DNA of 20,180 nt from Chloroflexota bacterium (GTDB taxonomy: Bacteria > Chloroflexota > Ktedonobacteria > Ktedonobacterales > Ktedonobacteraceae): the NCBI GenBank assembly GCA_902810755.1, contig CADDYT010000115.1, positions 1 to 20,180 on the forward strand, given 5' to 3'. This document shows, piece after piece, positions 1 to 7,581 of the stretch. Numbering within the stretch: the stretch's first letter is position 1; each line of letters begins with the position of its first letter. A program made the position numbers and the translations under genes. The notes beneath the pieces are model-generated. The model searched no databases. It saw only the letters and a list, made by a program, of their open reading frames with translations, and was not told where the DNA came from.

Positions 1-510
1 ACCGATGATGTCCATGCCGCCTTTCTCAGGCATTATCCCGCGATGATTGATGGCGGCATGGGCGGCTGGAACAGCGATGGCGCCGTGCAAGATATTGACT
101 CCTGGCTGGCTCTCAACCCCGATATCCACTACTGGATACTGGGCTGGGGAACCAATGATGCGCTGGAGCAGGTGTCTCCTGCACATTTCCAGGCAAATCT
201 CCAGATCCTCATCAGCAAGATTGAGCAGGCCGGACACGTGCCTATCCTCGCGCATATCCCCTATATCGCTGGTCGAGGAAGCAGTATAGATCAGGAAATA
301 CAGGCCTTGAACGCTGTCATCGATCAGCTCACTGCCTCTCATGGACTGATAGCAGGCCCTGATTTCTATCGCCTGTTTCTTGACCACGCGAAGACCTATC
401 TGCTCTCCGATGGCATTCACCCTACTCCGGCGGGATGCATTGCCATGAATAAGGCGTTATTCGAGGCCTTACGCGCCGCCGTTTATGCTCAGCCGAAGAC
501 AACGACGTAA
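1..510 (+). CDS. SGNH/GDSL-type hydrolase, C-terminal part (5' end outside window)
   Basis: The reading frame is open from the first base and ends at TAA 508-510, so this is the C-terminal 169 residues of a longer protein. Two SGNH-family blocks are visible: block III as GWGTNDA (Gly, Asn and Asp near bases 151-165) and block V as DGIHP (catalytic Asp and His near 409-423), followed by the usual C-terminal helix. Block I with the nucleophilic Ser must lie to the left of the window. Members of this family are esterases or lipases, often carbohydrate acetyl esterases. Next to polysaccharide genes, removal of acyl groups from a sugar polymer is a reasonable inference, but the substrate cannot be read from the sequence. 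It converges on the acyltransferase at 547-1104 with a 36-base gap in which I see no clear terminator. Confidence 0.85.
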   Translation, partial: TDDVHAAFLRHYPAMIDGGMGGWNSDGAVQDIDSWLALNPDIHYWILGWGTNDALEQVSPAHFQANLQILISKIEQAGHVPILAHIPYIAGRGSSIDQEIQALNAVIDQLTASHGLIAGPDFYRLFLDHAKTYLLSDGIHPTPAGCIAMNKALFEALRAAVYAQPKTTT

Positions 511-546
511 TGAGGGGGTATCTGCCTGGCGAGGACGATGATCTGC

Positions 547-1104
547 TTACTCGAAAAGGGGATGGAAATCCAACGAGTAGGCAGGCTCCTGTAGCTCGCG
601 CTGGCGAACAACCTTTGCCGGGACGCCGCCAACCACTGCGAAAGGCGGCACGTCGTGGGTGACTACCGCTCCGGCCATTACCACCGCCCCTTTGCCAATG
701 GTGACGCCCGCCAGGATGGTGGCACGCATGCCAATCCATGCATAGTCGCCGATGACGATGGGCCGGTAGAAATCGGGAAAGAGGGGATCGTTCATATCGT
801 GCGAGCCGGTCACCAGCCATACACCGGCTGAGATGCTGACATTCTCGCCGATCAGCAACCCTCCCGTTGTATAGAGCATACATCCCTGGTTAATGACCGT
901 TCCCTGACCAATAGAGACTTTCTTTCCGCTGGTGCGAATTCCGGCCATCTGCACGTGCTGGCCCATAAAGATGGCCGCCCGCGCTCCTATCTTCCAACCC
1001 AGGACGCGACGATACCACGCATGGCGAATCCTGTAGGAAGGAATATGGCAGATAATATGATTGGTGGCATATTTGATAGCCGCTCCAGCAATCTGCTTCA
1101 TCAT
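547..1104 (-). CDS. Hexapeptide-repeat (left-handed beta-helix) acyltransferase
   Basis: This 185-residue protein has the hexapeptide repeats of the LbH acyltransferases (WbbJ / maltose O-acetyltransferase type). Residues 62-145 show the [LIV]-G-x4 periodicity, including VSIGQGTVI, LLIGENVSI, IVIGDYAWI and VTIGKGAVV. GSHDMNDP at residues 100-107 holds the His (about H102) that acts as catalytic base in this family. The C-terminal VVGGVPAKVVR is the usual end of the fold, where acetyl-CoA binds. It probably O-acetylates a sugar of the polysaccharide in the cytoplasm. It is the last gene of a four-gene minus-strand operon, 46 bases after the flippase. Two adjacent ATG codons (1104 and 1101) both suit the AGAGGG ribosome binding site, so the start is uncertain by one codon. 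The acyl donor and acceptor are unknown. Confidence 0.9.
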   Translation of the reverse strand: MMKQIAGAAIKYATNHIICHIPSYRIRHAWYRRVLGWKIGARAAIFMGQHVQMAGIRTSGKKVSIGQGTVINQGCMLYTTGGLLIGENVSISAGVWLVTGSHDMNDPLFPDFYRPIVIGDYAWIGMRATILAGVTIGKGAVVMAGAVVTHDVPPFAVVGGVPAKVVRQRELQEPAYSLDFHPLFE

Positions 1105-1150
1105 GTTCCCTCTCTTTCTGCAAAATCAACGTACGTTTCCGTCGCTTGCG

Positions 1151-2704
1151 TCAATCAGCCGTCGCCAGGTCTTGCACTGATTCTGCGTCCTGCCTGTCTT
1201 CGGGCTGGTTCATGGCATCACGTTGGCCTTTATGTCGTATCGAATAGAAAAGGGTACGCGCGTCTTCTACCGGGATGGTCCCCAGAGGCAGGGCAACCCC
1301 GAAGTAAACGAGCAGGCCGATGGTGAGAACCACAAAAATATTGAAGATATGGGCCTGCACAAAGAAAACCGCCGCCGCCATCACCACACTGGCAGTCAGG
1401 GCCTTTGCTGCGACGCGCAGGCTCCTGAGAGGCAACAGGCGGTTAGGAACAAAGATCAGACCCATACCGAACAAGAGCAGTTCGGTCAGAGAGGTGACAA
1501 TTGCCGCGCCCACGTGCTGGTAGAGGGGAATCAGGAAAAGATTGAGCGCCAGGTTGAATACCAGAGCCACCGCTGCCATGATGGTAATTTTTTTCTCCTG
1601 CTTTGTACTCATGATGATGGCGCTGAAGACCGAGTTGATATACAGGAAAACGAGTCCGGGCGCAAGCCCCTGCAGCGCCGGAACGCTCGGCGTAAAATCC
1701 TGCCGATGGTAGAGGAAGGCGATGATGCTGGGAGCCGCCACCATCAAGAGAGAGGCAGTGGGAATCACACAGAACAGTAAAAAATTCGTGGTCTTCTCAA
1801 CCGCCGTCTTTAAGTTTGCCTCGGAAGAAACTGAGAGCTTCGAGAAAACAGGATACATAATGGCGCTGATAACCAGGCTGGGCAAAAAGATCAATGTATC
1901 AAAGAGACGATATGCCGCCCCGTACCAGCCAACAACGGCAGCACTGGCTTCCAGGGAGAGAATAATGGTATCAAGCCGATAGTAGATGACCCCCAGAACG
2001 CCATAGGTCAGGAAGGGAATACTACTACGCAGCAGGTGGCGAATAAGCGAAGCATCTATGGTAAAGCCAACGCCGACCCGATTGAAGAACCAGAAGGCCT
2101 GCCAGCAGGCATTGACGAAAGCGCCGCCGAGCAATACCAGAGCCATGACTTCCACACTGGCTCCGTTCCTCAAAAGAATAAAGCCTACAAACGCCGCGAG
2201 GCCCTTTTCGAGAATCGTGCCAACGGCGGGGAAAATCACCCGTTCAAAAGCAAAGTGAAGGGAGGCAAACGTGTTGGCGAGGGAATCGCCCAGCAGGGTG
2301 ACACCGCAGATGGCGACCAGGACACGCTCTTCCACGTTATAGCCCAGCAACTGGCAGGCAAAGAGAATGCCAGCATAGAGAACCAGCCAGAGGGTCACCT
2401 TGATGATAAGCGTGTTAGAAAGGTAGCTCCGCGCTCTGGCCGGTTCCTGCGCGACATCTCGCGTCAGTTGCTGATTGAAGCCGAATTCAAGGGGAAAGCC
2501 GATGAGCAGGACAAAGGTGATGGCAAAATAGAGTTCTCCGAATTTGAAATCACCGAGAAAACGCCCGTAGGCAATGGTCAGCAGTAACGTGGATATCCAG
2601 GTGACGAGCTGACCGGTCAGTGAGATAACGGTATTATTGACGATTCGTCTTAGATTGATGCCACTTTCAAACCTGGCTGACGTGACTTTGGAGAAGCGGT
2701 TCAT
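1151..2704 (-). CDS. Wzx-like polysaccharide flippase (MOP superfamily)
   Basis: This is a 517-residue, highly hydrophobic protein with about 12-14 membrane segments. Its N-terminal pattern NNTVISLTGQLVTWISTLL, then YGRFLGDFKFGELYFA, then a GFNQQLTRDVA loop, is typical of polysaccharide-biosynthesis flippases (Wzx/RfbX, MOP exporter superfamily). It should move undecaprenyl-linked repeat units to the outer face of the membrane for polymerisation by the Wzy-like protein at 7582. The frame extends further upstream, but I chose the ATG at 2704: it directly precedes MNRFSKV and has AAGAGG 9 to 10 bases ahead. With this start it overlaps the 3' end of the ATP-grasp gene by 38 bases, which suggests translational coupling. 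The C-terminal 35 or so residues are hydrophilic and acidic. Confidence 0.92.
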   Translation of the reverse strand: MNRFSKVTSARFESGINLRRIVNNTVISLTGQLVTWISTLLLTIAYGRFLGDFKFGELYFAITFVLLIGFPLEFGFNQQLTRDVAQEPARARSYLSNTLIIKVTLWLVLYAGILFACQLLGYNVEERVLVAICGVTLLGDSLANTFASLHFAFERVIFPAVGTILEKGLAAFVGFILLRNGASVEVMALVLLGGAFVNACWQAFWFFNRVGVGFTIDASLIRHLLRSSIPFLTYGVLGVIYYRLDTIILSLEASAAVVGWYGAAYRLFDTLIFLPSLVISAIMYPVFSKLSVSSEANLKTAVEKTTNFLLFCVIPTASLLMVAAPSIIAFLYHRQDFTPSVPALQGLAPGLVFLYINSVFSAIIMSTKQEKKITIMAAVALVFNLALNLFLIPLYQHVGAAIVTSLTELLLFGMGLIFVPNRLLPLRSLRVAAKALTASVVMAAAVFFVQAHIFNIFVVLTIGLLVYFGVALPLGTIPVEDARTLFYSIRHKGQRDAMNQPEDRQDAESVQDLATAD

Positions 2705-3911
2705 CGGCTTTTGCCTCTTTTCTTGAAAACCCTCTGAGCAAACGAGAGAGGGCAACAGTGACATCACCAAGCGCGGGCAATGGATCGCGCCAATCGAAGA
2801 CAGAAAAGGTGGCCTTGCCGAGCAAGGAACGGAGATAGGCGCCAGGAGTGGTAATGCCAGCGCGTATTTCCTGTAAGCCAGCAGGCAGATCGGTCAGCAG
2901 GCGCACCCAGTAGCGACCGTAGAACGGAGCGCCCGGCATAGTCGCCGTTTCAGGGATCATTTCTTGCGCATCGCAGTACTGGATGTAGGGGAAATCCAGG
3001 CCACAGGCGATGCAGAGTGTGTGCCAGCCCCAGGGGCGTAGATTGATGTCGAGCAGTTTGTAGTGGCCATCACGCAGGTCGCGCTTGAATTCCACCTCAA
3101 CCATCCCGCAAACGCGCATAGAAAGGAGAAGCTTTTTCGCCAGATCGAAGAGGGGGGGAACTTCGATCGCCTGGACAAAGCTGCTGCCCAGCCCGTAATC
3201 TATCGGATACTGCCGTGTCCTGCGAGCGGTCATGCCGGTAAGGATGTGTCCATCCCTACAAAAGGCGGCGACAGAAAATTGCGTGCGCCCATCGCCGGGG
3301 ATAATCTCCTGCACCATGATTTCCTCCGGGGGCATCACGCTCGCGGCCAGACGATACTGGCTGCGTAATTCTTCGCGATTGCGCGCGGTCAGGGCTTTAA
3401 GACGCATCGCGTATTGCAGGCGGGTTGAAATCGCGGGCTTAATAATGACGGGGAAGCTCACCTCCATCTCTGCTAAATCTTCCTCCGAATGCGGATAGCA
3501 GGTTCGAGAATAGGGAACACCGACTTCCTGGGCCAGACGATAGGTCTGCCGTTTATCGTTTGCCAGGCGCACAATCTCCCACTCCTGCGTCACCAGTCGG
3601 TACATAGGCGCCAGTTGTGGTACGTGGCAGGCAACAAATGTTACGGCTTCATCCTGCATAGGGAAGAGGACCCACTGCCGCAGGCGGTATTCTTCCCCAA
3701 GCTTGAGCAAGAAGGGCAGGAAAGCAGGATCGTCCATAGCGCGCTCCCACTTGAAATGCCTGAAAACATAGCGCGAGAACCAGGCAGAACGGGGTATATT
3801 GTCGATCACAATACAGGGAATATTGCGCCGCCCCAGGCTGCGCACCACGCCTAATGCCTTAAAATCACTGCCGAGGACAACTGCCCCTGGCCTGTCCTGT
3901 ATGCGTTGCAT
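2667..3911 (-). CDS. ATP-grasp carboxylate-amine ligase-like protein
   Basis: This 414-residue protein has the ATP-grasp layout: an N-terminal pre-grasp Rossmann-like part (VVLGSDFKALGVVRSLGRR, residues 11-29), Lys at NDK (120), the nucleotide-binding strand FPVIIKPA (153-160, Lys158), VQEIIPG (200-206), and the metal-binding pair VEVEFKRD (271-278) and LLDINLRPWGW (286-296), which supply the acidic and Asn ligands. ATP-grasp enzymes activate a carboxylate as acyl phosphate and join it to an amine, alcohol or thiol. The substrate is not readable. In this locus it might attach an amino acid or similar acid to a sugar, or make a precursor; that is inference. The start is supported by GGGGAG 8 bases upstream of ATG 3911. 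It follows the oxidoreductase by 24 bases and overlaps the flippase by 38. Confidence 0.85.
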   Translation of the reverse strand: MQRIQDRPGAVVLGSDFKALGVVRSLGRRNIPCIVIDNIPRSAWFSRYVFRHFKWERAMDDPAFLPFLLKLGEEYRLRQWVLFPMQDEAVTFVACHVPQLAPMYRLVTQEWEIVRLANDKRQTYRLAQEVGVPYSRTCYPHSEEDLAEMEVSFPVIIKPAISTRLQYAMRLKALTARNREELRSQYRLAASVMPPEEIMVQEIIPGDGRTQFSVAAFCRDGHILTGMTARRTRQYPIDYGLGSSFVQAIEVPPLFDLAKKLLLSMRVCGMVEVEFKRDLRDGHYKLLDINLRPWGWHTLCIACGLDFPYIQYCDAQEMIPETATMPGAPFYGRYWVRLLTDLPAGLQEIRAGITTPGAYLRSLLGKATFSVFDWRDPLPALGDVTVALSRLLRGFSRKEAKADEPLLQSHVSQV

Positions 3912-3935
3912 AGCTCTCGCTCCCCTGTTTTCTCC

Positions 3936-5096
3936 CTAAGCGGCGATATGGCGCGCGATCTGACGGGCGGCCACCTTTGAACCCACGACAAAACGGCAGA
4001 GCGGCCCGAAAACGTACCCTGCCAGCGCACCGGTGAAATGCAAATCACGCACAGACGACTCGAACCACTCGTTTAAGAGCGGGTATCCATCACGCTGTTG
4101 AATCTGCTGGCGCAGGGTCGCATCAATGAAGTCAAGGGTATCGATACTGGCGCGATAGCCCGTTCCCATAATCACGTGATCCACTTCCCTTGTCGTTCCA
4201 TCACTCAGCGTCAGCAATACCCCTTGCCCCTGCTCGGTGGCGCCAACGACCGAGAGATGCTCTGAGATATGCACTCGCCCCTCGACGCGCGGGCGCAGCC
4301 AGGGCGCGCCAGCCGGTCGAATAGCCCGGTTTTCCAGAGCAGTCCGCGTTTTATCGGGGAAGTACCTGAAAAGCAATGGGAAGGCAACCAGCCAGTTCAC
4401 TCCCGGAGGGCCAACATCACTGGGCGGGTAGAAAAGACGTTTCACCGGGCCGCTGTAGCGGTGAAGCCGACGATCAATCCAGAGAACAGGCCCGCGAGCA
4501 ATCAGCTCAACAGAGGCATTCGCTTCATGCAACAAAGCTGCCGCTTCCAGCGCGCTCTGACCGCTGCCTACAACGATCACACGCTTGCCCGTAAATTGCG
4601 AGAAATCGCTATGGTCCTGGCTATGCGAGGCCAGGGTTGATGGCAGGTGAGCCAGCGGTTGAGGAATGAAGGCAAATGAGGCGATGCCGGTAGCAACAAC
4701 CACCTTGCTGGCCTTGAGCGAACGGCCATCTTCCAGGTCAAGATGAAACCCATCGCCATCGCGATCGAGGCAGCGCACATACGTCTGATCGATGTCTGGC
4801 AGCACCTGTTGCTGGAACCACTCCCCGTAGCGGAGAAACGTTTGCAGCGGAACAGGCTCTTGCTTTGGAACACCCGCGACCTTACTGAAGCGGTATAAGC
4901 TATACGCTCCCCTGGGATCAGAAATAGTCAGGGCGCTCCAGGATGATTTTAAGTTCATCCTGGGAGGCATCTTTTTCCAGAATTCCATCGGCTTCCCAAA
5001 GATAAGCGTCGGTATGCCTTTCGCTTTCAGATGAGCGCCGACAGCAAGACCATATGGCCCTGCGCCAATAACTACAGTGGGATCACTCTGTTTCAC
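3936..5096 (-). CDS. FAD/NAD(P)-dependent oxidoreductase, flavin-monooxygenase-like
   Basis: This 386-residue protein has two dinucleotide-binding folds. The FAD site is VVIGAGPYG (residues 8-16). The NAD(P) site is VVGSGQSALEA (about 175-185), preceded by the ATG motif of flavoproteins (VVATGIA, about 133-139). A late MGTGYRASID completes the FAD contact. The arrangement fits flavin-containing monooxygenases and related proteins (CzcO/COG2072 type), which oxidise small molecules with NAD(P)H. The substrate is unknown. The GTG start at 5096 is preferred because AAGGAGGG (5106-5113) sits 9 bases upstream; the in-frame TTG at 5126 would place that site inside the gene. It is the first gene of the minus-strand operon, 24 bases before the ATP-grasp gene, so the two probably act in one modification step. 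Confidence 0.85.
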   Translation of the reverse strand: MKQSDPTVVIGAGPYGLAVGAHLKAKGIPTLIFGKPMEFWKKMPPRMNLKSSWSALTISDPRGAYSLYRFSKVAGVPKQEPVPLQTFLRYGEWFQQQVLPDIDQTYVRCLDRDGDGFHLDLEDGRSLKASKVVVATGIASFAFIPQPLAHLPSTLASHSQDHSDFSQFTGKRVIVVGSGQSALEAAALLHEANASVELIARGPVLWIDRRLHRYSGPVKRLFYPPSDVGPPGVNWLVAFPLLFRYFPDKTRTALENRAIRPAGAPWLRPRVEGRVHISEHLSVVGATEQGQGVLLTLSDGTTREVDHVIMGTGYRASIDTLDFIDATLRQQIQQRDGYPLLNEWFESSVRDLHFTGALAGYVFGPLCRFVVGSKVAARQIARHIAA

Positions 5097-5105
5097 TGCG
5101 ATACA

Positions 5106-5113
5106 CCCTCCTT
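5106..5113 (-). promoter_or_regulatory. Ribosome binding site that fixes the oxidoreductase GTG start
   Basis: On the minus strand the bases read AAGGAGGG, a near-perfect anti-Shine-Dalgarno match, followed by a 9-base spacer and GTG at 5096. This decides against the longer TTG-initiated reading. Confidence 0.8.
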
Positions 5114-5206
5114 CTAATGCCAGCAAAGGCGAAGCCGAGAACCGTCACTTCCCTGATTTGCCCATGCTCTCTCAACAGAGCGTACCATGCGTGTGTCGTA
5201 AGCGAA

Positions 5207-5245
5207 TTTTCGCCGATGTATAAAAACAGTAATTATCGGCGAAAA
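5207..5245. repeat. Perfect 11-base inverted repeat, possible operator
   Basis: TTTTCGCCGAT (5207-5217) is matched exactly by its reverse complement ATCGGCGAAAA (5235-5245) across a 17-base AT-rich spacer. The centre-to-centre distance of 28 bases (between two and three helical turns) and the position between divergent operons suit a regulator binding as a dimer of dimers or a looped site. A hairpin with a 17-base loop and an A/T-rich base is the alternative reading, for example a transcriptional insulator. No regulator gene is visible in the window to pair with it. Confidence 0.55.
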
Positions 5246-5453
5246 AAGGTATATAACAGGTAATCCTCTCAGGAAAAACAGTAGCTCCTGGCTATATGAA
5301 ATGGAAAACCGCTATCGCCGTGTAGAGGTAACACAACGTATACCTGAAACGCGCTTCCAGAACGCTATTTACATCTCAATCACTACCGCTTTCATAAAGA
5401 GATGCTGGTATCTTTAGAAAGGAAAGCCCTGGTACAAGTGAGGAGGAGCCATT

Positions 5454-6512
5454 ATGATTCGTACTCTGGAGGTAATTTTTCGCAGACCAATATCATTGCT
5501 TGCTCTCATTATTTTGTTGCCGATGGTGAGCGTAGCGGTCGCGTACTTTTTACCTCGTACCTATGAAGTGTCAGCCAGTTTATGGGCATTGCGTCGCTAC
5601 GTGATTATCGGCGCGACCGGCCCGGAGACAGACCTGACCGCCACACCGGCGGAGACGCAGGCAACTGCTCTCTCTGAATTGCTGCAAGCGCGAAGCTTTG
5701 CCCTCTCGGTAGCCAATGCCACTTCCCTCCCATCAACGCTCGATCCCGCCGTGCGAGCAGACATCCAGGATCGAGATGATACCCTGTACACCGAAATCTC
5801 AACGAAGGTGAAAGTGACAGCAGAAGGCTACAATCTGTTCGTCATCACCTACCAGAATAAGGATGCCAGCGTAGCGCAGCAGGTAGTTGCAGCAGTGATT
5901 AAAAACTATGGACAGCAGAGCGAGGGCTTCACCGTTGTAGAGGGCCAGCTTTTACTCGAAAGCTACCAGTCGCAACTGACGAAGGCACAGCAGGATGTCA
6001 CTGCGGCCACCAATGCCGAATCGAACTATAGGTCGCAGCATCCACAGGAGCAGCAGGCAGACCTGGTGAATGATCCCCAGTACGCCTATCTGCACGCGCA
6101 AACGCAGCAAGCGGAGGCGACGTTGCAAAACATCCAGACGGAAATTGCAACGATCAATCAGGAGATCAGCATCCAGGGAAATGCGACTGAGAGCCTGTTC
6201 AGAGTGCTGGACGCCCCTGTTATCCCCGCAAAGCCGATATCACGCTTAAAAACGCTGCTTTTTGGCGGGGGCATCGGTCTGGGAGTCGCCCTGGCGGCAT
6301 GCGCCCTCTATATCTTGATCGCCCTTCGTCGTGATCGCAGCGTCTATACGGCAAGCGATCTACATAAAGTAGCGTCCTGGCCCGTCGTGCTGCAACTTCC
6401 CCTTCTTGGCTCTGCTGCCCTGTCGCTGCTGGTTGAGGCACCGTCAGCGTTGAGCCAGCTCCCCAACACTGACGGTACCATTGAGACATTGTATCTGGAA
6501 AGCCAGGAATAA
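5454..6512 (+). CDS. Wzz-like polysaccharide co-polymerase (chain-length determinant)
   Basis: This 352-residue protein has the polysaccharide co-polymerase plan: a cytoplasmic N-terminus, TM1 at about 13-33, a large outside region rich in Gln/Ala with coiled-coil character (about 162-240), the proline-containing DAPVIPAKP just before TM2 (253-261), TM2 at about 267-291, and a cytoplasmic tail of about 60 residues. The family controls chain length and works with a Wzy polymerase and a BY-kinase partner. There is no fused kinase domain; the P-loop partner is the next gene, starting 2 bases after this stop codon, as in Gram-positive CapA/CapB pairs. The start is clear: AGGAGG at 5441-5446 and ATG at 5454. 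It is the first gene of the rightward operon. Confidence 0.88.
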   Translation: MIRTLEVIFRRPISLLALIILLPMVSVAVAYFLPRTYEVSASLWALRRYVIIGATGPETDLTATPAETQATALSELLQARSFALSVANATSLPSTLDPAVRADIQDRDDTLYTEISTKVKVTAEGYNLFVITYQNKDASVAQQVVAAVIKNYGQQSEGFTVVEGQLLLESYQSQLTKAQQDVTAATNAESNYRSQHPQEQQADLVNDPQYAYLHAQTQQAEATLQNIQTEIATINQEISIQGNATESLFRVLDAPVIPAKPISRLKTLLFGGGIGLGVALAACALYILIALRRDRSVYTASDLHKVASWPVVLQLPLLGSAALSLLVEAPSALSQLPNTDGTIETLYLESQE

Positions 6513-6514
6513 GG

Positions 6515-7420
6515 ATGCTAGAAGATACTATTGAAGACATGACTGTTCCATTCGAACCCGTTACGCCATCAGCCGAATCGGAAGACGAGTTCGAAGTGCC
6601 AACGACGCCCACATTGCCGGGCCAGACGCAGAACAACAGCCCGGATACAAGAGTGAGGCTCTCTGTGCTGCCGACAGCAGCTATCAGCCCGAAAACGCCA
6701 TTTGCTGCACCAGAACCGGCGAAGAAGGTAAGCAAAAACGAGAAACGACAGAAGCAAAAGGCTACTTCGGCCACGCCTGCCGGGAAGCGCGCACAACTGC
6801 ACGCCTACCTGACCCAGGAACGATGTCGGCATCTGTGCCTCTCTATCTTTTTCCGCGAGCAGACGACGGTGCGAAGTCTGGGTTTTACCAGCTCTATCAA
6901 TGGAGAAGGAAAATCTTTTCTCGCTCTCACCTCTGCCAGAGCATTAGCCAGAGATAATGGCGTTCCCGTAACGTTGTTAGAATGTAACTGGGAGCATCCA
7001 TGTCTGCACCGCTACTCCGGGATTTCCTCTACTCCAGGGCTGGCAGAGTATCTGCGCGGAGAGGCCAACGAGAAAGTTATTCGCTATCAGGTCGAGAGCA
7101 ATTTGACGATCATCCCGGCCGGCAATGGAAGGCAGGACTCCGTGAAGCTGATTCAGCAACTACGCAAACAGGGTTCCTTTGACAGCCTTTTGCTCCCGGA
7201 TGAACTTTTCATCGTCGACTTGCCTCCGATCGTCACGAGCGCCTATGGCGCATTAATCGCCAGCCTGGTGGATGCCCTTATTGTCGTTGTCCGCGCGCAC
7301 GTCACACCCGCTACAATGATCGCTGAAACATACACGCAACTTAAAGGTCTGCCCGTTGAGGGCATGCTGCTCAACCAGGTAGAGAGCCATATTCCACGAT
7401 GGCTGCGACATTTGCTATAA
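6515..7420 (+). CDS. CpsD/CapB-like P-loop protein with altered Walker A' motif
   Basis: This 301-residue protein has a disordered, acidic then Lys-rich N-terminal tail (about 1-92) followed by a BY-kinase/MinD-like ATPase fold. Walker A is SSINGEGKS (126-134). The position of Walker A', normally an LLIDaDxRxP-type motif, reads LLECNWEHP (154-162), so both usual Asp residues are replaced (Glu, Asn). Walker B is LFIVDLPP (231-238). The C-terminus ends HIPRWLRHLL with no tyrosine cluster, which normally is the autophosphorylation site. It can therefore bind nucleotide on paper, but tyrosine kinase activity is doubtful; a regulatory ATPase role with the Wzz-like neighbour is more likely. It begins 2 bases after the Wzz stop, implying coupled translation. 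Confidence 0.82.
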   Translation: MLEDTIEDMTVPFEPVTPSAESEDEFEVPTTPTLPGQTQNNSPDTRVRLSVLPTAAISPKTPFAAPEPAKKVSKNEKRQKQKATSATPAGKRAQLHAYLTQERCRHLCLSIFFREQTTVRSLGFTSSINGEGKSFLALTSARALARDNGVPVTLLECNWEHPCLHRYSGISSTPGLAEYLRGEANEKVIRYQVESNLTIIPAGNGRQDSVKLIQQLRKQGSFDSLLLPDELFIVDLPPIVTSAYGALIASLVDALIVVVRAHVTPATMIAETYTQLKGLPVEGMLLNQVESHIPRWLRHLL

Positions 7421-7442
7421 GAGACAGGAGGAAATAACGGGT

Positions 7443-7574
7443 ATGAAAACGATTTTTCTCTTACTGGCGCTTTTTTTAGGCGTCGGTTTGCTCGCTCGCA
7501 AAGATAACAAACTCGTGCGCGCGCTCCTGATTGTTAGCATTTTCTCACTGGTGTTGTACTCCACATTTTTCTAG
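7443..7574 (+). CDS. Small membrane protein, 43 residues, two predicted membrane segments
   Basis: A short frame starts at ATG 7443 with AGGAGG at 7426-7431 (11-base spacer) and ends at TAG 7572-7574. It codes for 43 residues: a hydrophobic segment (about 3-18, beginning KTIFLLLALFLG), a charged turn (ARKDNKLVR, 18-26) and a second hydrophobic segment (about 27-43). The result is a helical hairpin with a positive loop. It sits between the P-loop protein (22-base gap) and the polymerase, whose start is 7 bases after this stop. The function is unknown. The position suggests a small accessory subunit of the Wzz/Wzy complex, which is inference. The clear ribosome binding site and the even operon spacing are the reasons to call it a gene. 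Confidence 0.7.
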   Translation: MKTIFLLLALFLGVGLLARKDNKLVRALLIVSIFSLVLYSTFF

Positions 7575-7581
7575 GAATCGT

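Larger units (their letters stand above)
5097..5453. promoter_or_regulatory. Divergent intergenic region between the two polysaccharide operons
   Basis: This 357-base gap must hold the promoters for both the leftward oxidoreductase-flippase operon and the rightward Wzz-polymerase operon. It is AT-rich around 5200-5260 and contains a perfect inverted repeat (listed separately). Weak sigma-70-like boxes are present on the plus strand (TTTACA at 5368-5373 with CATAAA 19 bases on; TATAAC at 5252-5257 with no good -35), so I do not assign a transcription start. No riboswitch fold that I recognise is present, and no credible small gene. Confidence 0.6.

Noticed and set aside
1223..2587. Long plus-strand frames antisense to the flippase
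   Set aside because: Hydrophilic, Glu/Gln/His-rich translations opposite a hydrophobic membrane protein are the expected shadow pattern.
5246..5453. c-di-GMP or other riboswitch in the leader of the Wzz operon
   Set aside because: No GEMM-like conserved core or other fold I recognise; only weak short inverted repeats such as CATCTC/GAGATG.
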